From NCBI RefSeq assembly GCF_008000995.1, contig NZ_CP042828.1, positions 496,001 through 560,000 on the forward strand: DNA of 64,000 bases, written 5' to 3'. The DNA is from Ruania zhangjianzhongii. GTDB taxonomy: Bacteria > Actinomycetota > Actinomycetes > Actinomycetales > Beutenbergiaceae. How positions within the stretch are numbered: position 1 is the stretch's first letter; every line of letters starts with the position of its first letter. Below are positions 53,993-62,731 of the stretch, piece by piece. A program made the translations under genes and the position numbers. The notes under the pieces were generated by a model. That model saw only the letters and a program-made list of their open reading frames with translations. It had not been told where the DNA came from and ran no database searches.

Positions 53993-54034
53993 ACGGTATG
54001 TAGTGACCTGTCCGGCGTGGAGGGGTTGCGGGCC

Positions 54035-54113
54035 GGGGCCTCTCTCACACATGTTCGTGGGTTACCGAGCAGGGGCCGCCTGCTCGGCCTATCCGACAGT
54101 TGTGGGAGGCCCC
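54035..54113 (+). ncRNA. Structured RNA upstream of IS110 transposase, candidate bridge RNA
   Basis: GGGGCCTC (54035-54042) pairs with GAGGCCCC (54106-54113), extendable with a G-U pair. It encloses a perfect 9-bp inner hairpin (CCGAGCAGG 54065-54073, loop GGCCG, CCTGCTCGG 54079-54087) and other loops. The structure ends two bases before the transposase start. IS110 elements are known to use a non-coding bridge RNA from the element's end to select target and donor. Whether loops match the flanks has not been tested. Confidence 0.5.
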
Positions 54114-54114
54114 G

Positions 54115-55197
54115 GTGTTTACCGAGCGTACGAGTGTGGGGCTCGACGTGCACGCAAGGTCGGTCGTTGCTGCAGCGATCGATGGCGTCACGGGCGAGTT
54201 CTTCCGAACTAGATTGACGCCTTCGCATGAGGAGATCCGATCCTGGGTGAACGACCTGCCTGGCCCGGCGGCGGTCGCTTATGAGGCTGGCCCGACAGGG
54301 TTCGGGTTGTATCGGCATCTGATGGCGACTGGGATCCGGTGCGAGGTGGTGGCGCCGTCGAAGTTGCAGCGCCCCAGTGGCGATCGTGTGAAGACCGATG
54401 CCAGGGACGCGGTGCATCTGGCGCGGTTGCTCCGGCTGGATGAGTTCACCGCCGTGAGGGTCCCGACCGTGGACGAGGAAAATGCTCGTGATCTGGTCCG
54501 TGCTCGTGAGGACGCCCGTGGTGATCTGATGCGGGCTCGCCACCGGCTCTCCAAGCTGCTGCTGCGCCATGGGCTCGTCTATTCCGATGGGCGGGCCTGG
54601 ACCGGCGTGCATGAGGCGTGGCTACGCCGACAGCGGTTCGAGTCGCACGCACTGCAGTTGACTTATGAGTCTGACTTCGAGGCTGTGTTGACGGTCCAGG
54701 CGCGCCGGGACCGCCTCAATGAAGCGATCGCGGCGATGGCCGCGGACAGTGAATTCACTCCGATCGTGCGACGCCTTGGCTGCCTGCGCGGGATCGGCGA
54801 CCTGACCGGACTGGCCCTGGCGGTCGAGGTTGGCGACTGGCACCGCTTCACCGGAAACAGCATCGGCTCGTTCGTCGGCCTTGTCCCTTCGGAGTACTCC
54901 TCCGGTGCCTCCCGGGTCCAGGGCTCGATCACCAAGACCGGCAACACTCACGTGCGGCGGCTCCTGGTCGAAGCCGCCTGGCACCACCGAGCCCGCTACG
55001 TGATCGGCAAGACCATCCAGGACCGCTGGGAACTGGCCCCACCGGCTGCCCGGGCCCGTGGCGATGCCGGGAACCGGCGCCTGCACCAGCGCTGGAACAC
55101 CTTCCGCGAACGCCGCAAGCGCCACGTGGTCGCCAACGTCGCCATCGCCCGAGAACTGGCCGGCTGGTGCTGGTCCCTGGCAGTACTCGAGGAATAG
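54115..55197 (+). mobile_element. IS110-family transposase
   Basis: DEDD-type recombinase of 360 residues. The N-terminal RuvC-like domain shows Asp in VGLDVHARS (about 10), Glu in YEAGPTGFGLYR (about 58) and the DxxD pair in KTDARDAVHLARLL (about 95-103). The C-terminal Tnp_20 domain has LGCLRGIGDLTGLALAVEVGD and SSGASRVQGSITKTGNTHVRRLLVEAAW with the conserved Ser. All catalytic residues are intact, so it may be active. GTG 54115 has GGGAGG 6 nt upstream. Exact element ends and the target core could not be set by eye. Confidence 0.92.
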
Positions 55198-55511
55198 TCC
55201 CCACAGACCGCTTCGCCGACCAACGCGGTGGGAGCAGCGCGTGGAGCGACCCGCGACACAGCTATGAGCAACCGGGCCCCTGGGCCAGGCCACGCTCGAC
55301 CCTAGACACGCGGACCGCTCCTGCCGAACACCCCGTCCTGCGGTAACCAACCCGCGCATATCAGTCTGACCGCGCGTCGCCAACGACACGCTCACCACCT
55401 ACCCAGGCCGGCGAAGCAGAGGCGCCCGCCCCCAGTAACGGGGGACGGGCGCCTCACCCTGCCACTTGACAAAAACGGCTACATATCAGCTGGACCGATC
55501 CTCGACGGTGA
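55198..55511. other. IS110 downstream flank with strong terminator hairpin
   Basis: No gene is seen. GAGGCGCCCGCCCCC (55419-55433) pairs with GGGGG, a bulged A, and CGGGCGCCTC (55440-55455) around AGTAAC. This is either the end-of-transcript hairpin for the transposase or part of the element's right end. A TTGACA follows at about 55467. Confidence 0.6.
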
Positions 55512-56147
55512 CTAGCGGGGCGATGCGGACCACGACTGCCGGACCGAACCTGGGCTGCGCCGTCGAGAGTGTCGGACCTGCACGATGATGCCGGCGACAG
55601 CCAGCGCGAGCTGGCCGAGGTACCACAAGGGCTGGTCTGCGATCCGAAGCTCGGCCTCGGTCCAGCTACCGAGGTCGACGGCACCGAGGAGGAGCGCGAG
55701 GCCGCTCACGGCGAGGCTGGCCCCGGCGAGTGCGCTGACGACGATGAGCACCAGCTCGGGGAGGTTGGTAGCGATCGCCAGCACACCGAGTGCGACGCCA
55801 CCGATCAAGCCCGCGCCGATGAGCAACCACGGCTGCGAGGCGCCGAGAGCTGCGGCGAGCAGCTGCGCGAGCACGTAGCCCATCGAGGCGAACGCCAGGA
55901 CGACGGCGACCGCGTAGAAGAGGTAGGCAAGGACCCCGAACACCAACGCCAGGGCGATCGCCGCCAGCCAGGCGGCCGCGGTGGCGAGAGGGCCCTGGTC
56001 GGTCAGCGCGGCGACCAGCACCGCGCCGAGGCCGAACCCGAGGAGTCCGCCCCACACGGCGAGCAGCACCCGCATCGCGACAGCGCCGCGAAAGCACAGC
56101 AGTAGGCCGAACAACAGCGCGAGTACACCCAGAAGGACATCGGTCAT
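55512..56147 (-). CDS. Small multi-pass membrane protein (TMEM198/DUF4203-like)
   Basis: The 211 residues have about seven hydrophobic segments with short loops (VLLGVLALLFGLLLCFRGA, VLLAVWGGLLGFGLGAVLVA and further), resembling DUF4203 proteins of unknown role. I chose ATG 56147; the frame upstream to 56363 is shadow of the sigma gene. It has no clear functional partner. Confidence 0.7.
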   Translation of the reverse strand: MTDVLLGVLALLFGLLLCFRGAVAMRVLLAVWGGLLGFGLGAVLVAALTDQGPLATAAAWLAAIALALVFGVLAYLFYAVAVVLAFASMGYVLAQLLAAALGASQPWLLIGAGLIGGVALGVLAIATNLPELVLIVVSALAGASLAVSGLALLLGAVDLGSWTEAELRIADQPLWYLGQLALAVAGIIVQVRHSRRRSPGSVRQSWSASPR

Positions 56148-56190
56148 GATGGTCAAGCCTAAGCCGAGAGGCCATCGCCCGAATTTCGGG

Positions 56191-57564
56191 TCAGCCGTCC
56201 TCGAGCCCCGCCAGCGTCGCCGCCAGGTACGCATCTTCTGCTTCGTTGCCCGGCAGCTCAAGTGCACGCCGGTAGGCCTCGGCCGCCCCGGTCGGATTGT
56301 CGAGCTGCTCCAGAGTAACCGCCCGGGCGGTGTGGAACGGCCGGAACCGCGCCAGTGCTGCATCGTCGGCGAGCTCGTCCAGCCGGCGTAGCCCTACCTC
56401 CGGTCCGCGGGCTCGGCCCAGGGCCACAGCCCGGCCCAACCGCACCACCGGCCCGGGCTCCCGTTCCTCGAGCAGCCGGTACAGCACCGCGATCTGGTCC
56501 CAGTCCGTCTCCGAGTAGCTGGACGCCTCGGCGTGCACGGCGGCGATCGCCGCCTGGATCGCGTACGGGCCCGCTCCCGCCGCCGCGGCGGCCTGCTCGG
56601 CGAGCGCGACCCCCTCAGCGATCAGGTGGCTGTCCCACTGGACTCGGTCCTGCTCGGGCAGTGGCACCGGTCGTCCCCGGGGGTCGGTGCGCGCGGGCCG
56701 ACGAGCCTCGGTGAGCACGAGCAGGGCGAGTAGCCCGGTGACCTCCGCCGTCGCCGGCATCAGCCGGTGCAGGACGCGGGCCAGCCGGAGTGCCTCGGTG
56801 GTGAGGTCTTCGCGCAGGTGCGCCGAGCCGGTGGACCGGGCGAATCCCTCGGCGTAGAGCAGGTACACCACCCGCTGTACGCCGGCGAGGCGTGCGGCGA
56901 GATCCTCCGGACGCGGCGTCTCGAACGGGACGCCCAGGCTCCGGATCCGCTTCTTCGCCCGGACTATCCGCTGCTGCATGGTCGATACCGGCACCAGCAG
57001 CGCATGCGCGACCTCCGGCGTCTGCAGCCCGGCGAGGAATCGGAGGGTCAGGGCGATCCGGTCCTCGGGTGTGAGCACCGGGTGTGCGCAGGCGAAGAAC
57101 AGCCCGAGCCGGTCGTCCGGTACCGGATCCGGGCGGCCTGGTCCGATCTGGTCAGCAGGGTCGGCGAAATCGGTGGCGCCCGGCGCCCGCTCCTCCTCGA
57201 TCCGCAGCCGGGCCAGCTTCTGCGCCAGCACGTTCTCCCGTCGGACCACATCGAGCGCCTTGCGCCGAGCCGTGGTGTGCAGCCACGCCTCCGGCGCATC
57301 GGGAATCCTGGTCTGCGGCCAGCTGTGCAGCGCCTGGGCGAACGCTTCCTGGAGCATGTCCTCGGCCAGGTCCAGATCGCCGAACCGGCGCGCGAGCGTG
57401 GCCAGGATGCGGGCCCGGGCATCTCGATCGATCGCCGCGACGGCGGTGCGTGCGGCTGCCACTGGATCCGCGTCCGCCACCGGATCCGCGCTCGCCACCG
57501 GAGCCACCGGCGTGGAGCCGAGGACCGGTGCGTCCTCGGCTCCACCGGGAGGTGTGGGGTGCAC
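56191..57564 (-). CDS. ECF42-type RNA polymerase sigma factor with C-terminal extension
   Basis: The 457 residues have sigma-70 region 2 (about 45-115: LARRFGDLDLAEDMLQEAFAQALHSW), region 4 (about 165-225: PEVAHALLVPVSTMQQRIVRAKKRIR) and a long C-terminal domain (DUF6596 plus TPR-like helices, with YLLYAEGF and LTEARRPAR) typical of group ECF42. These sigmas pair with DGPF/YCII proteins, as here. GTG 57564 starts 3 bp after the DGPF stop. Three ADP-rich repeats (VASADPVADADPVAA, DNA period 18 bp near 57470-57512) form a variable N-terminal linker. Confidence 0.9.
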   Translation of the reverse strand: MHPTPPGGAEDAPVLGSTPVAPVASADPVADADPVAAARTAVAAIDRDARARILATLARRFGDLDLAEDMLQEAFAQALHSWPQTRIPDAPEAWLHTTARRKALDVVRRENVLAQKLARLRIEEERAPGATDFADPADQIGPGRPDPVPDDRLGLFFACAHPVLTPEDRIALTLRFLAGLQTPEVAHALLVPVSTMQQRIVRAKKRIRSLGVPFETPRPEDLAARLAGVQRVVYLLYAEGFARSTGSAHLREDLTTEALRLARVLHRLMPATAEVTGLLALLVLTEARRPARTDPRGRPVPLPEQDRVQWDSHLIAEGVALAEQAAAAAGAGPYAIQAAIAAVHAEASSYSETDWDQIAVLYRLLEEREPGPVVRLGRAVALGRARGPEVGLRRLDELADDAALARFRPFHTARAVTLEQLDNPTGAAEAYRRALELPGNEAEDAYLAATLAGLEDG

Positions 57565-57567
57565 GGC

Positions 57568-57915
57568 TCAGTACGGGGCGAGCGGGCGGATCTCCACGTG
57601 CCCGCCGGGTGCGGACGCCGGGCTCTTCTGCGCCCAGGCGATCGCCTCGTCGATGTTCGCGACGTCGATGATGTAGCCGCCGCCGACGAACTCCTGTACC
57701 TCGGCGAACGGCCCGGACGAGACGACGCGCTCGCCGTCGGCATCGCTGCGCACCGCTACCCCCAGCTCCGGGTCCTCGAGGGCGAACGAGGAGACCACCA
57801 CACCGGCGGCGGTGATCTCTTGGTCGAAGGTGAAGAACTCCTCGGGGCTGGCGCCGCCGTCTTCACCGCAGGCCGGATCGTTGCTGTGGCCCATCAACAG
57901 TAGTGCGTACTTCAT
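57568..57915 (-). CDS. DGPF/YCII-related protein, ECF42 partner
   Basis: The 115-residue YCII-like ferredoxin-fold protein starts MKYALLLMG, with SSGPFAEVQEFVGGGYIID (about 69-87) corresponding to the DGPF motif (here SGPF) and an ending HVEIRPLAPY. Such proteins are encoded beside and controlled by ECF42 sigmas; their molecular role is not settled. GAGGAG lies 5 nt before ATG 57915. Confidence 0.88.
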   Translation of the reverse strand: MKYALLLMGHSNDPACGEDGGASPEEFFTFDQEITAAGVVVSSFALEDPELGVAVRSDADGERVVSSGPFAEVQEFVGGGYIIDVANIDEAIAWAQKSPASAPGGHVEIRPLAPY

Positions 57916-57935
57916 TGCATCTCCTCTACTCTCCC

Positions 57936-58027
57936 GCACCGGTGCGCTCGCAGCGCCGGTGCGGGTGCGGATGCCGGACCGGGCGGCCCGACACCATCTT
58001 GACGTACGGCTGTCGCCGAGATCGACA
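57936..58027 (-). promoter_or_regulatory. Candidate ECF42-dependent promoter and leader hairpin
   Basis: On the minus strand TGTCGA (complement of 58022-58027) and CGTC (complement of 58001-58004) are 17 bp apart, resembling the promoters these sigma factors use for their DGPF genes. Between the promoter and the gene a hairpin (GCACCG with GCGCT, loop CGC, then AGCGC with CGGTGC) covers 57936-57962. Confidence 0.5.
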
Positions 58028-58069
58028 GGTCTCCCGCAATGAGTTTCGGCGAGTTCCTCGCCCAGCCTC

Positions 58070-58131
58070 GCCGAGTGGCCAGCTGTGGTGGGTGTGCGGG
58101 CATGAACACCCACCACCACTGGCCACTCGGC
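58070..58131. repeat. 62-bp near-perfect inverted repeat
   Basis: Arms 58070-58095 and 58106-58131 are 26 nt each and match at 24 positions around a 10-nt centre. The arms begin GCCGAGTGGCCAG and end GTGGTGGGTGT. It lies between the ECF42 promoter and the DppC gene. It could be a transcript hairpin, a double operator or a small mobile relic. Confidence 0.85.
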
Positions 58132-58222
58132 AGGTGCGCGAGCGGCAGTGTACCCAGCCGGCTCACCATGTGAGACGCGCCGATCCATCACCCCACTCGG
58201 CCCGCCGGGCCGCAACTCTGGT

Positions 58223-59104
58223 GTGGTGACCGGAACCCCCGTGCTCGAGGCCCTGCCCGAGAGGACCACCACGCCAGCCGCGGCGACCACGCCGCGCACG
58301 CACCGCCGTCGCCCGCGCCCGAAAGCCCTCACCGTGCTGCCCTGGCTGGTGATCGTGGCCGCCGTGGCGATGGCCGTGGCCCCCGGCCTGTTCACCTCGG
58401 CCGACCCGCTCGCCGGCAACGCCGCCGCAGCCCTTGCCCCACCGAGCGCCGAGCACTGGTTCGGTACCGACGCCACCGGCCGGGACGTGTTCGCCCGGGT
58501 GGCCTACGGCGCGATCCATTCCCTGTCCGCTGCCCTGATCGCCGTCAGCGTGGGTCTGGTGCTAGGCACCACGATCGGCGTGCTGGCCGGCTCGGTCGGC
58601 GGCGTGGTGGAGGACGCGCTGATGCGGGTGGTGGACGTACTGTTGGCGATCCCGACCCTGCTGCTCAGCCTCAGCGTGATCATCCTGCTCGGTTTCGGCA
58701 CCACCCAGGCGGCGGTCGCAGTGGGCGCGGCAAGCGTGGCCGCCTTCGCCCGGCTGGCCCGCTCGGAGGTGGTTCGCGTGCGCCAGGCCGAGTTCGTGGA
58801 GGCGGCGTTCGGCTCCGGCGGGCGCCCCGCCGCCGTGATCGCCCGGCACGTGCTGCCGAACTCGCTCACGGCGGTCCTCGCCCTCGCGGCCCTGCACTTC
58901 GGAACCGCGATCCTGGCGATCGCCACGCTCGGCTTCCTTGGCTACGGCGCACCGCCGCCCACTCCGGAGTGGGGTCTGATGATCGCCGAGGGCCGCAACT
59001 ACGTGGCCACCGCCTGGTGGCTGACCACGCTGCCCGGCCTGGTGGTGGTGGCCGTGGTGCTCGCCGCCAACCGGATCAGCGTGAACCTCGGGAGAACGTC
59101 ATGA
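58223..59104 (+). CDS. DppC-type ABC permease (second half of split cassette)
   Basis: Membrane permease of 293 residues: hydrophobic first helix (LTVLPWLVIVAAVAMAVAP), HWFGTDATGRDVFARVAYGA (typical of DppC), EAA loop (EVVRVRQAEFVEAAFGSGGR) and FLGYGAPPPTPEWGLMI. The GTG start at 58223 (or 58226) lacks a ribosome site. It is followed by the ATPase with a 4-bp overlap. Its natural partner, DppB, is at 50132-51076. Confidence 0.85.
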   Translation: MVTGTPVLEALPERTTTPAAATTPRTHRRRPRPKALTVLPWLVIVAAVAMAVAPGLFTSADPLAGNAAAALAPPSAEHWFGTDATGRDVFARVAYGAIHSLSAALIAVSVGLVLGTTIGVLAGSVGGVVEDALMRVVDVLLAIPTLLLSLSVIILLGFGTTQAAVAVGAASVAAFARLARSEVVRVRQAEFVEAAFGSGGRPAAVIARHVLPNSLTAVLALAALHFGTAILAIATLGFLGYGAPPPTPEWGLMIAEGRNYVATAWWLTTLPGLVVVAVVLAANRISVNLGRTS

Positions 59105-60813
59105 GCACGACGGCGGAGCCCGCCCTGGGTGGTGTGCCCCGCCGCGGGAGCGGCGCACCTGCTGTGCTGCAGGTGCGCGAGCTGAGCGTGGCCTACGCCA
59201 CCGGGCGCGGCCGGCTCGGCCAGGTCACCCACGAGGTGTCGCTGAGCATCGGTGCCGGGGACGTGGTGGCCCTGGTGGGGGAGTCCGGGTCCGGGAAGAC
59301 CACCACCGCCCAGTCGATCATCGGACTGTTGCCCGGAACGGGTGCGATCGTCGGGGGCCAGGTGCTGCTGGCCGGCACCGACATCACCGGCTGGTCGGAC
59401 CAGCGGATGGCCGATATCCGCGGTTCGCGCATCGGCTGGATCCCGCAGGACCCGAACAACTCGCTGAACCCGGTGAAGCGAATCGGGGACTCCCTCGCCG
59501 AGGTGCTGCAGATCCACAGGTGGGCCGACAAGGCGGCCATCGCCGAGCGGGTGATCGAGCTGCTGAGGCGGGTCGGCATCCCGGAACCGGCGGAGCGAGC
59601 CCGGCAGTACCCGCACGAGCTCTCCGGTGGGATGAAGCAGCGGGTGCTGATCGCGTCGGCCATTGCCCTCAAGCCGGCGCTGATCATCGCCGACGAGGCC
59701 ACCAGCGCCCTGGACGTCACCGTGCAGCGCACCATCCTGGACCTGCTGGACGAGCTCCGTGAGGAGACCGGTGCGGCGATCCTGCTGGTCACCCACGATC
59801 TCGCCGTGGCCGCGGACCGGGCCACTGAGGTGGTGGTGCTCTCCGGCGGTCGGGTGGTCGAGTCCGGACCCAAGCAGCAGGTGCTCTCCCACCCGCGCTC
59901 GGATGTCACCCGGCAGCTGCTCGCCGACGCCCCCGCGTTCGCGCGCCACGCCCGCCGCGGCGTGGCCGAGGTGCGGGAGAAGCTCGCGGCAGCGGCCGAG
60001 CAGCCCCCGGCGATCGAAGCGATCGACCTGGTCCAGGACTTCCGCCTCGGGGCGCGGTCGCTGCGCGCAGTGGACCGGGTCTCCTTCACGGTGGCACCGG
60101 GCACCACCCATGCGCTGGTGGGGGAGTCCGGATCGGGCAAGACCACTACCGCCCGGGCGGTGATGGCGTTCACCCGGCCCACCTCCGGGCAGGTGCGCAT
60201 CGCCGGCACGGACGTGCTCGCCCTCGGCTCGAAGCAGCTGCGACAGTTCCGCGCCCGGGTGCAGATGGTCTACCAGAATCCGTTCTCCTCCCTGGACCCG
60301 CGGCAGAGCGTGGCCGAGATCGTCGGTGAGCCGCTGCGTAACTTCGGACCCCGCGGTCGGGCCGGCCGCCGGGTGCGCGCGGACCGGGTGTCCGAGCTGC
60401 TGGAGTCGGTGGCGCTGCCAGGCGAGCTGGGCCGGCGCCGCCCGGCGGCACTCTCCGGCGGGCAGCGCCAGCGGGTGGCGATCGCCCGAGCGCTGGCGCC
60501 GAATCCGGAGGTACTGGTGCTGGACGAGGCGGTGTCCGCGCTGGACGTCAGCGTGCAGGCACAGATCCTCGACCTGCTTGCCCGGCTGCAGGACGAGCTT
60601 GGAGTGAGCTACCTGTTCATCTCCCACGACCTCGCCGTGGTGCGCGACCTCGCCCACACGGTCAGCGTGCTCAGCGCCGGGCGGGTCGTGGAGTCGGGCA
60701 TCACCGAAGAAGTGTTCGCCCACCCGGCCCAGCCCTACACCCAGGCCCTGCTGGAGGCGATCCCCGGGCGCGCCGGGCTCGCACCGGCCGGCGCCGCTGA
60801 GGAGACACGATGA
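59101..60813 (+). CDS. Double ABC ATPase (DppD-DppF fusion type)
   Basis: The 570 residues carry two complete nucleotide-binding domains. The first has Walker A GESGSGKTT (about 60), signature ELSGGMKQR and Walker B LIIADEATSALDV. The second has Walker A GESGSGKTT (about 341), FQNPF-type Q-loop (YQNPFSSLDP), signature ALSGGQRQR and Walker [13 protein letters not shown]. Both domains have the switch His (THDL, SHDL). It energises the DppB/DppC importer. ATG 59101 overlaps DppC; the stop overlaps the LLM start (ATGA). Confidence 0.92.
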   Translation: MSTTAEPALGGVPRRGSGAPAVLQVRELSVAYATGRGRLGQVTHEVSLSIGAGDVVALVGESGSGKTTTAQSIIGLLPGTGAIVGGQVLLAGTDITGWSDQRMADIRGSRIGWIPQDPNNSLNPVKRIGDSLAEVLQIHRWADKAAIAERVIELLRRVGIPEPAERARQYPHELSGGMKQRVLIASAIALKPALIIADEATSALDVTVQRTILDLLDELREETGAAILLVTHDLAVAADRATEVVVLSGGRVVESGPKQQVLSHPRSDVTRQLLADAPAFARHARRGVAEVREKLAAAAEQPPAIEAIDLVQDFRLGARSLRAVDRVSFTVAPGTTHALVGESGSGKTTTARAVMAFTRPTSGQVRIAGTDVLALGSKQLRQFRARVQMVYQNPFSSLDPRQSVAEIVGEPLRNFGPRGRAGRRVRADRVSELLESVALPGELGRRRPAALSGGQRQRVAIARALAPNPEVLVLDEAVSALDVSVQAQILDLLARLQDELGVSYLFISHDLAVVRDLAHTVSVLSAGRVVESGITEEVFAHPAQPYTQALLEAIPGRAGLAPAGAAEETR

Positions 60814-61838
60814 CCACCGCCCCCGCGAAGCAGCTCGGCTTCTTCACCCGCCTGCTCGATGATGTTCCGCCGGCCGAGCGCTACCGGCTTGCCCTGGAGC
60901 AGATCACCCGGGCGGAAGCCGCAGGGTATGACGCGATCGCCGTCGCCCAGCACCACTTCGATGCTGCCGAGGGCGGGCTACCGTCCCCGCTGCCGTTTCT
61001 CGCCTACGCCGCCGCACACACCTCCCGGGTGCGGCTGACCACCGGAGTGGTGACCCTCGCTCTGGAGAGCCCGGTACGGGTGGCGGAGGACGCCGTCGTG
61101 CTCGATGCGCTCAGCGGTGGCCGGCTGGAGCTGGGCTTCGCCTCCGGCGGGTCCCCGGGCGCGTTCACGGCGCTCGGGCTGGACTTCGCCGACCGCCGGG
61201 AGATCTTCGAGGCGAACCTGGCCACAGTGCAGCGGGGGCTCGCGGGTGAGCCGGTCACCGGCACGGAGGGCGGGCCGTTGCTCTACCCGCCGGGTGGCAC
61301 CCTGGCGCAGCGGATCTGGATCGCCACGTTCTCCCTACCGTGGGCGATCGAGGCGGGCCGGCGCGGGCACGGACTGATGCTCTCCCGCACCCAGCCGCGA
61401 CCCGAGGACACCCCGGACGCACCGCTTGCAGACCTGCAGAACCCACTGATCGATGCCTACCTGGAGCATCTACCCGCGGGCGCGACGCCGCGGATCAGCG
61501 TGGCCCGGTCGGTGTTCGTGGCCGAGGACGGTGAGCATGCCCGGGACCTCGCGCTGGCCGGGCTGCGCCGCGCCCCGTTCGTGGCCAAGACCCTCGGCAC
61601 CGACCCGGCGCAGGCGCCGCTGGAACGCCTGCTCGCCGCCACCGACGCGCACACCGGCGACCCGGCCGATGTCCGCGCGACCTTGGCCGCCGACACCGCG
61701 CTGGCCCGCGCCACCCACCTGTCCTTCCAGGTGCACTCGATCGACCCGCCGCACCAGGACGTCCTGCGGTCCATCGACCTGATCGCTACCGAGGTGGCAC
61801 CCCACCTGGGCTGGAGCCCCTCCGGAGGAACCGCATGA
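60810..61838 (+). CDS. Luciferase-like FMN-dependent monooxygenase (KPN_01858-like)
   Basis: The 342-residue TIM barrel carries LGFFTRLLDDVPPAERYRLAL, DAIAVAQHHFDAAEGG (about 41-56), VRLTTGVVTLALESPVRVAEDA and LELGFASGGSPGAF. In this conserved cassette an LLM, a CMD protein and an AhpD-like protein always follow the transporter, suggesting oxidative breakdown of an imported compound. It overlaps both neighbours by 4 bp. Confidence 0.85.
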   Translation: MTTAPAKQLGFFTRLLDDVPPAERYRLALEQITRAEAAGYDAIAVAQHHFDAAEGGLPSPLPFLAYAAAHTSRVRLTTGVVTLALESPVRVAEDAVVLDALSGGRLELGFASGGSPGAFTALGLDFADRREIFEANLATVQRGLAGEPVTGTEGGPLLYPPGGTLAQRIWIATFSLPWAIEAGRRGHGLMLSRTQPRPEDTPDAPLADLQNPLIDAYLEHLPAGATPRISVARSVFVAEDGEHARDLALAGLRRAPFVAKTLGTDPAQAPLERLLAATDAHTGDPADVRATLAADTALARATHLSFQVHSIDPPHQDVLRSIDLIATEVAPHLGWSPSGGTA

Positions 61839-62731
61839 CCACGGCTACCACCAGCGCCGACCCGGGCCCCGATGTGACCGGGCCCGCCGACCTGATCGAT
61901 GCGCTGCTCGGCATCGCGCCTGGTGACCGTCTGGATGCGATCCGCCGTGCCCGGCCGGCCCAGCGCGAGCACACCCAGCGCGCGTACCAGGCGTTGGTGC
62001 GCCCGGTGGACGCTACCCACGTTTCGGTGACCGAGCGGCTGGTGGTGGCCTGGTACGTGGCGGAGCTGCACCGGCATGTGGGGCTGGCGGCGCACTACCG
62101 TGCGCTGTTGGAGAACCATGGCGCCGACGGCGGAGCCTCCTCGGGTGCCTCGCTCACCGGTGCCGTGCTTGAGCTGGTCCGGGTGAGCGCGGGGTCCGGG
62201 CCGTACGGGCGGTACCGGGAGCCGGGGCTGGCGGGGGAGTCCACCGACGGCCCGCGGCTGCGGATCGGCGCCGCGCTCGGGGATGGGGTTGCGGAACTGT
62301 TCGGACCGCGCCTGACGGCGGCCCTGGAGCACGCGCACCTGCTGACCTTCCGGCCCCGGGAGTCCTCAGCGCAGGCACTGCAGGCCTTGCTCGAGGCGGG
62401 CTGGTCGGCCACCGGGGTGGTGACGCTGTCCCAGCTGGTGGCGTTCGGCAGCTACCAGGTGCGAGTGGTGGATTCAATGGCGGTTCTCGCTGGGTATGAC
62501 GAGCAGCGGGTGGGCGTGCGCGGCGGCAGTGCGGCCGCCAGGGGTGCCGCGGCAGGAATCGGGGATGGGGCTGCCGCGGGCTCTGCTCAGGGCGCTTCAG
62601 CAGAAGCGGGGACCGGTAGCGCTCCCGCGGCAGCCCGAAGCGCTTCCGCTGAAGCGCCGTCGGGTGACCAGGTGGTCACCTACCCCGACCTGGACCGACC
62701 GGAGGCCTTCACCCAGGAGCCGCTCGGCTAG
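61835..62731 (+). CDS. CMD-domain protein (Avi_7170-like)
   Basis: The 298 residues belong to the carboxymuconolactone-decarboxylase/AhpD-like fold: TERLVVAWYVAELHRHVGLAAHYRALL (about 67-93) and FGPRLTAALEHAHLLTFRPRESSAQALQALL. The usual CxxC motif is absent, as in this subfamily. A low-complexity Ala/Gly/Ser linker (about 225-275, RGGSAAARGAAAGIGDGAAA) interrupts the C-terminal part. It directly abuts the next gene (stop at 62731, start at 62732). Confidence 0.78.
   Translation: MTTATTSADPGPDVTGPADLIDALLGIAPGDRLDAIRRARPAQREHTQRAYQALVRPVDATHVSVTERLVVAWYVAELHRHVGLAAHYRALLENHGADGGASSGASLTGAVLELVRVSAGSGPYGRYREPGLAGESTDGPRLRIGAALGDGVAELFGPRLTAALEHAHLLTFRPRESSAQALQALLEAGWSATGVVTLSQLVAFGSYQVRVVDSMAVLAGYDEQRVGVRGGSAAARGAAAGIGDGAAAGSAQGASAEAGTGSAPAAARSASAEAPSGDQVVTYPDLDRPEAFTQEPLG

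Noticed and set aside
51073-58160. IS110 insertion alone as the cause of the split cassette
   Set aside because: The block holds several genes in both orientations besides the element, so a simple IS insertion cannot explain it.
58999-60723. 574-codon minus-strand frame opposite the double ATPase
   Set aside because: Shadow frame; both ATPase domains are intact on the plus strand.
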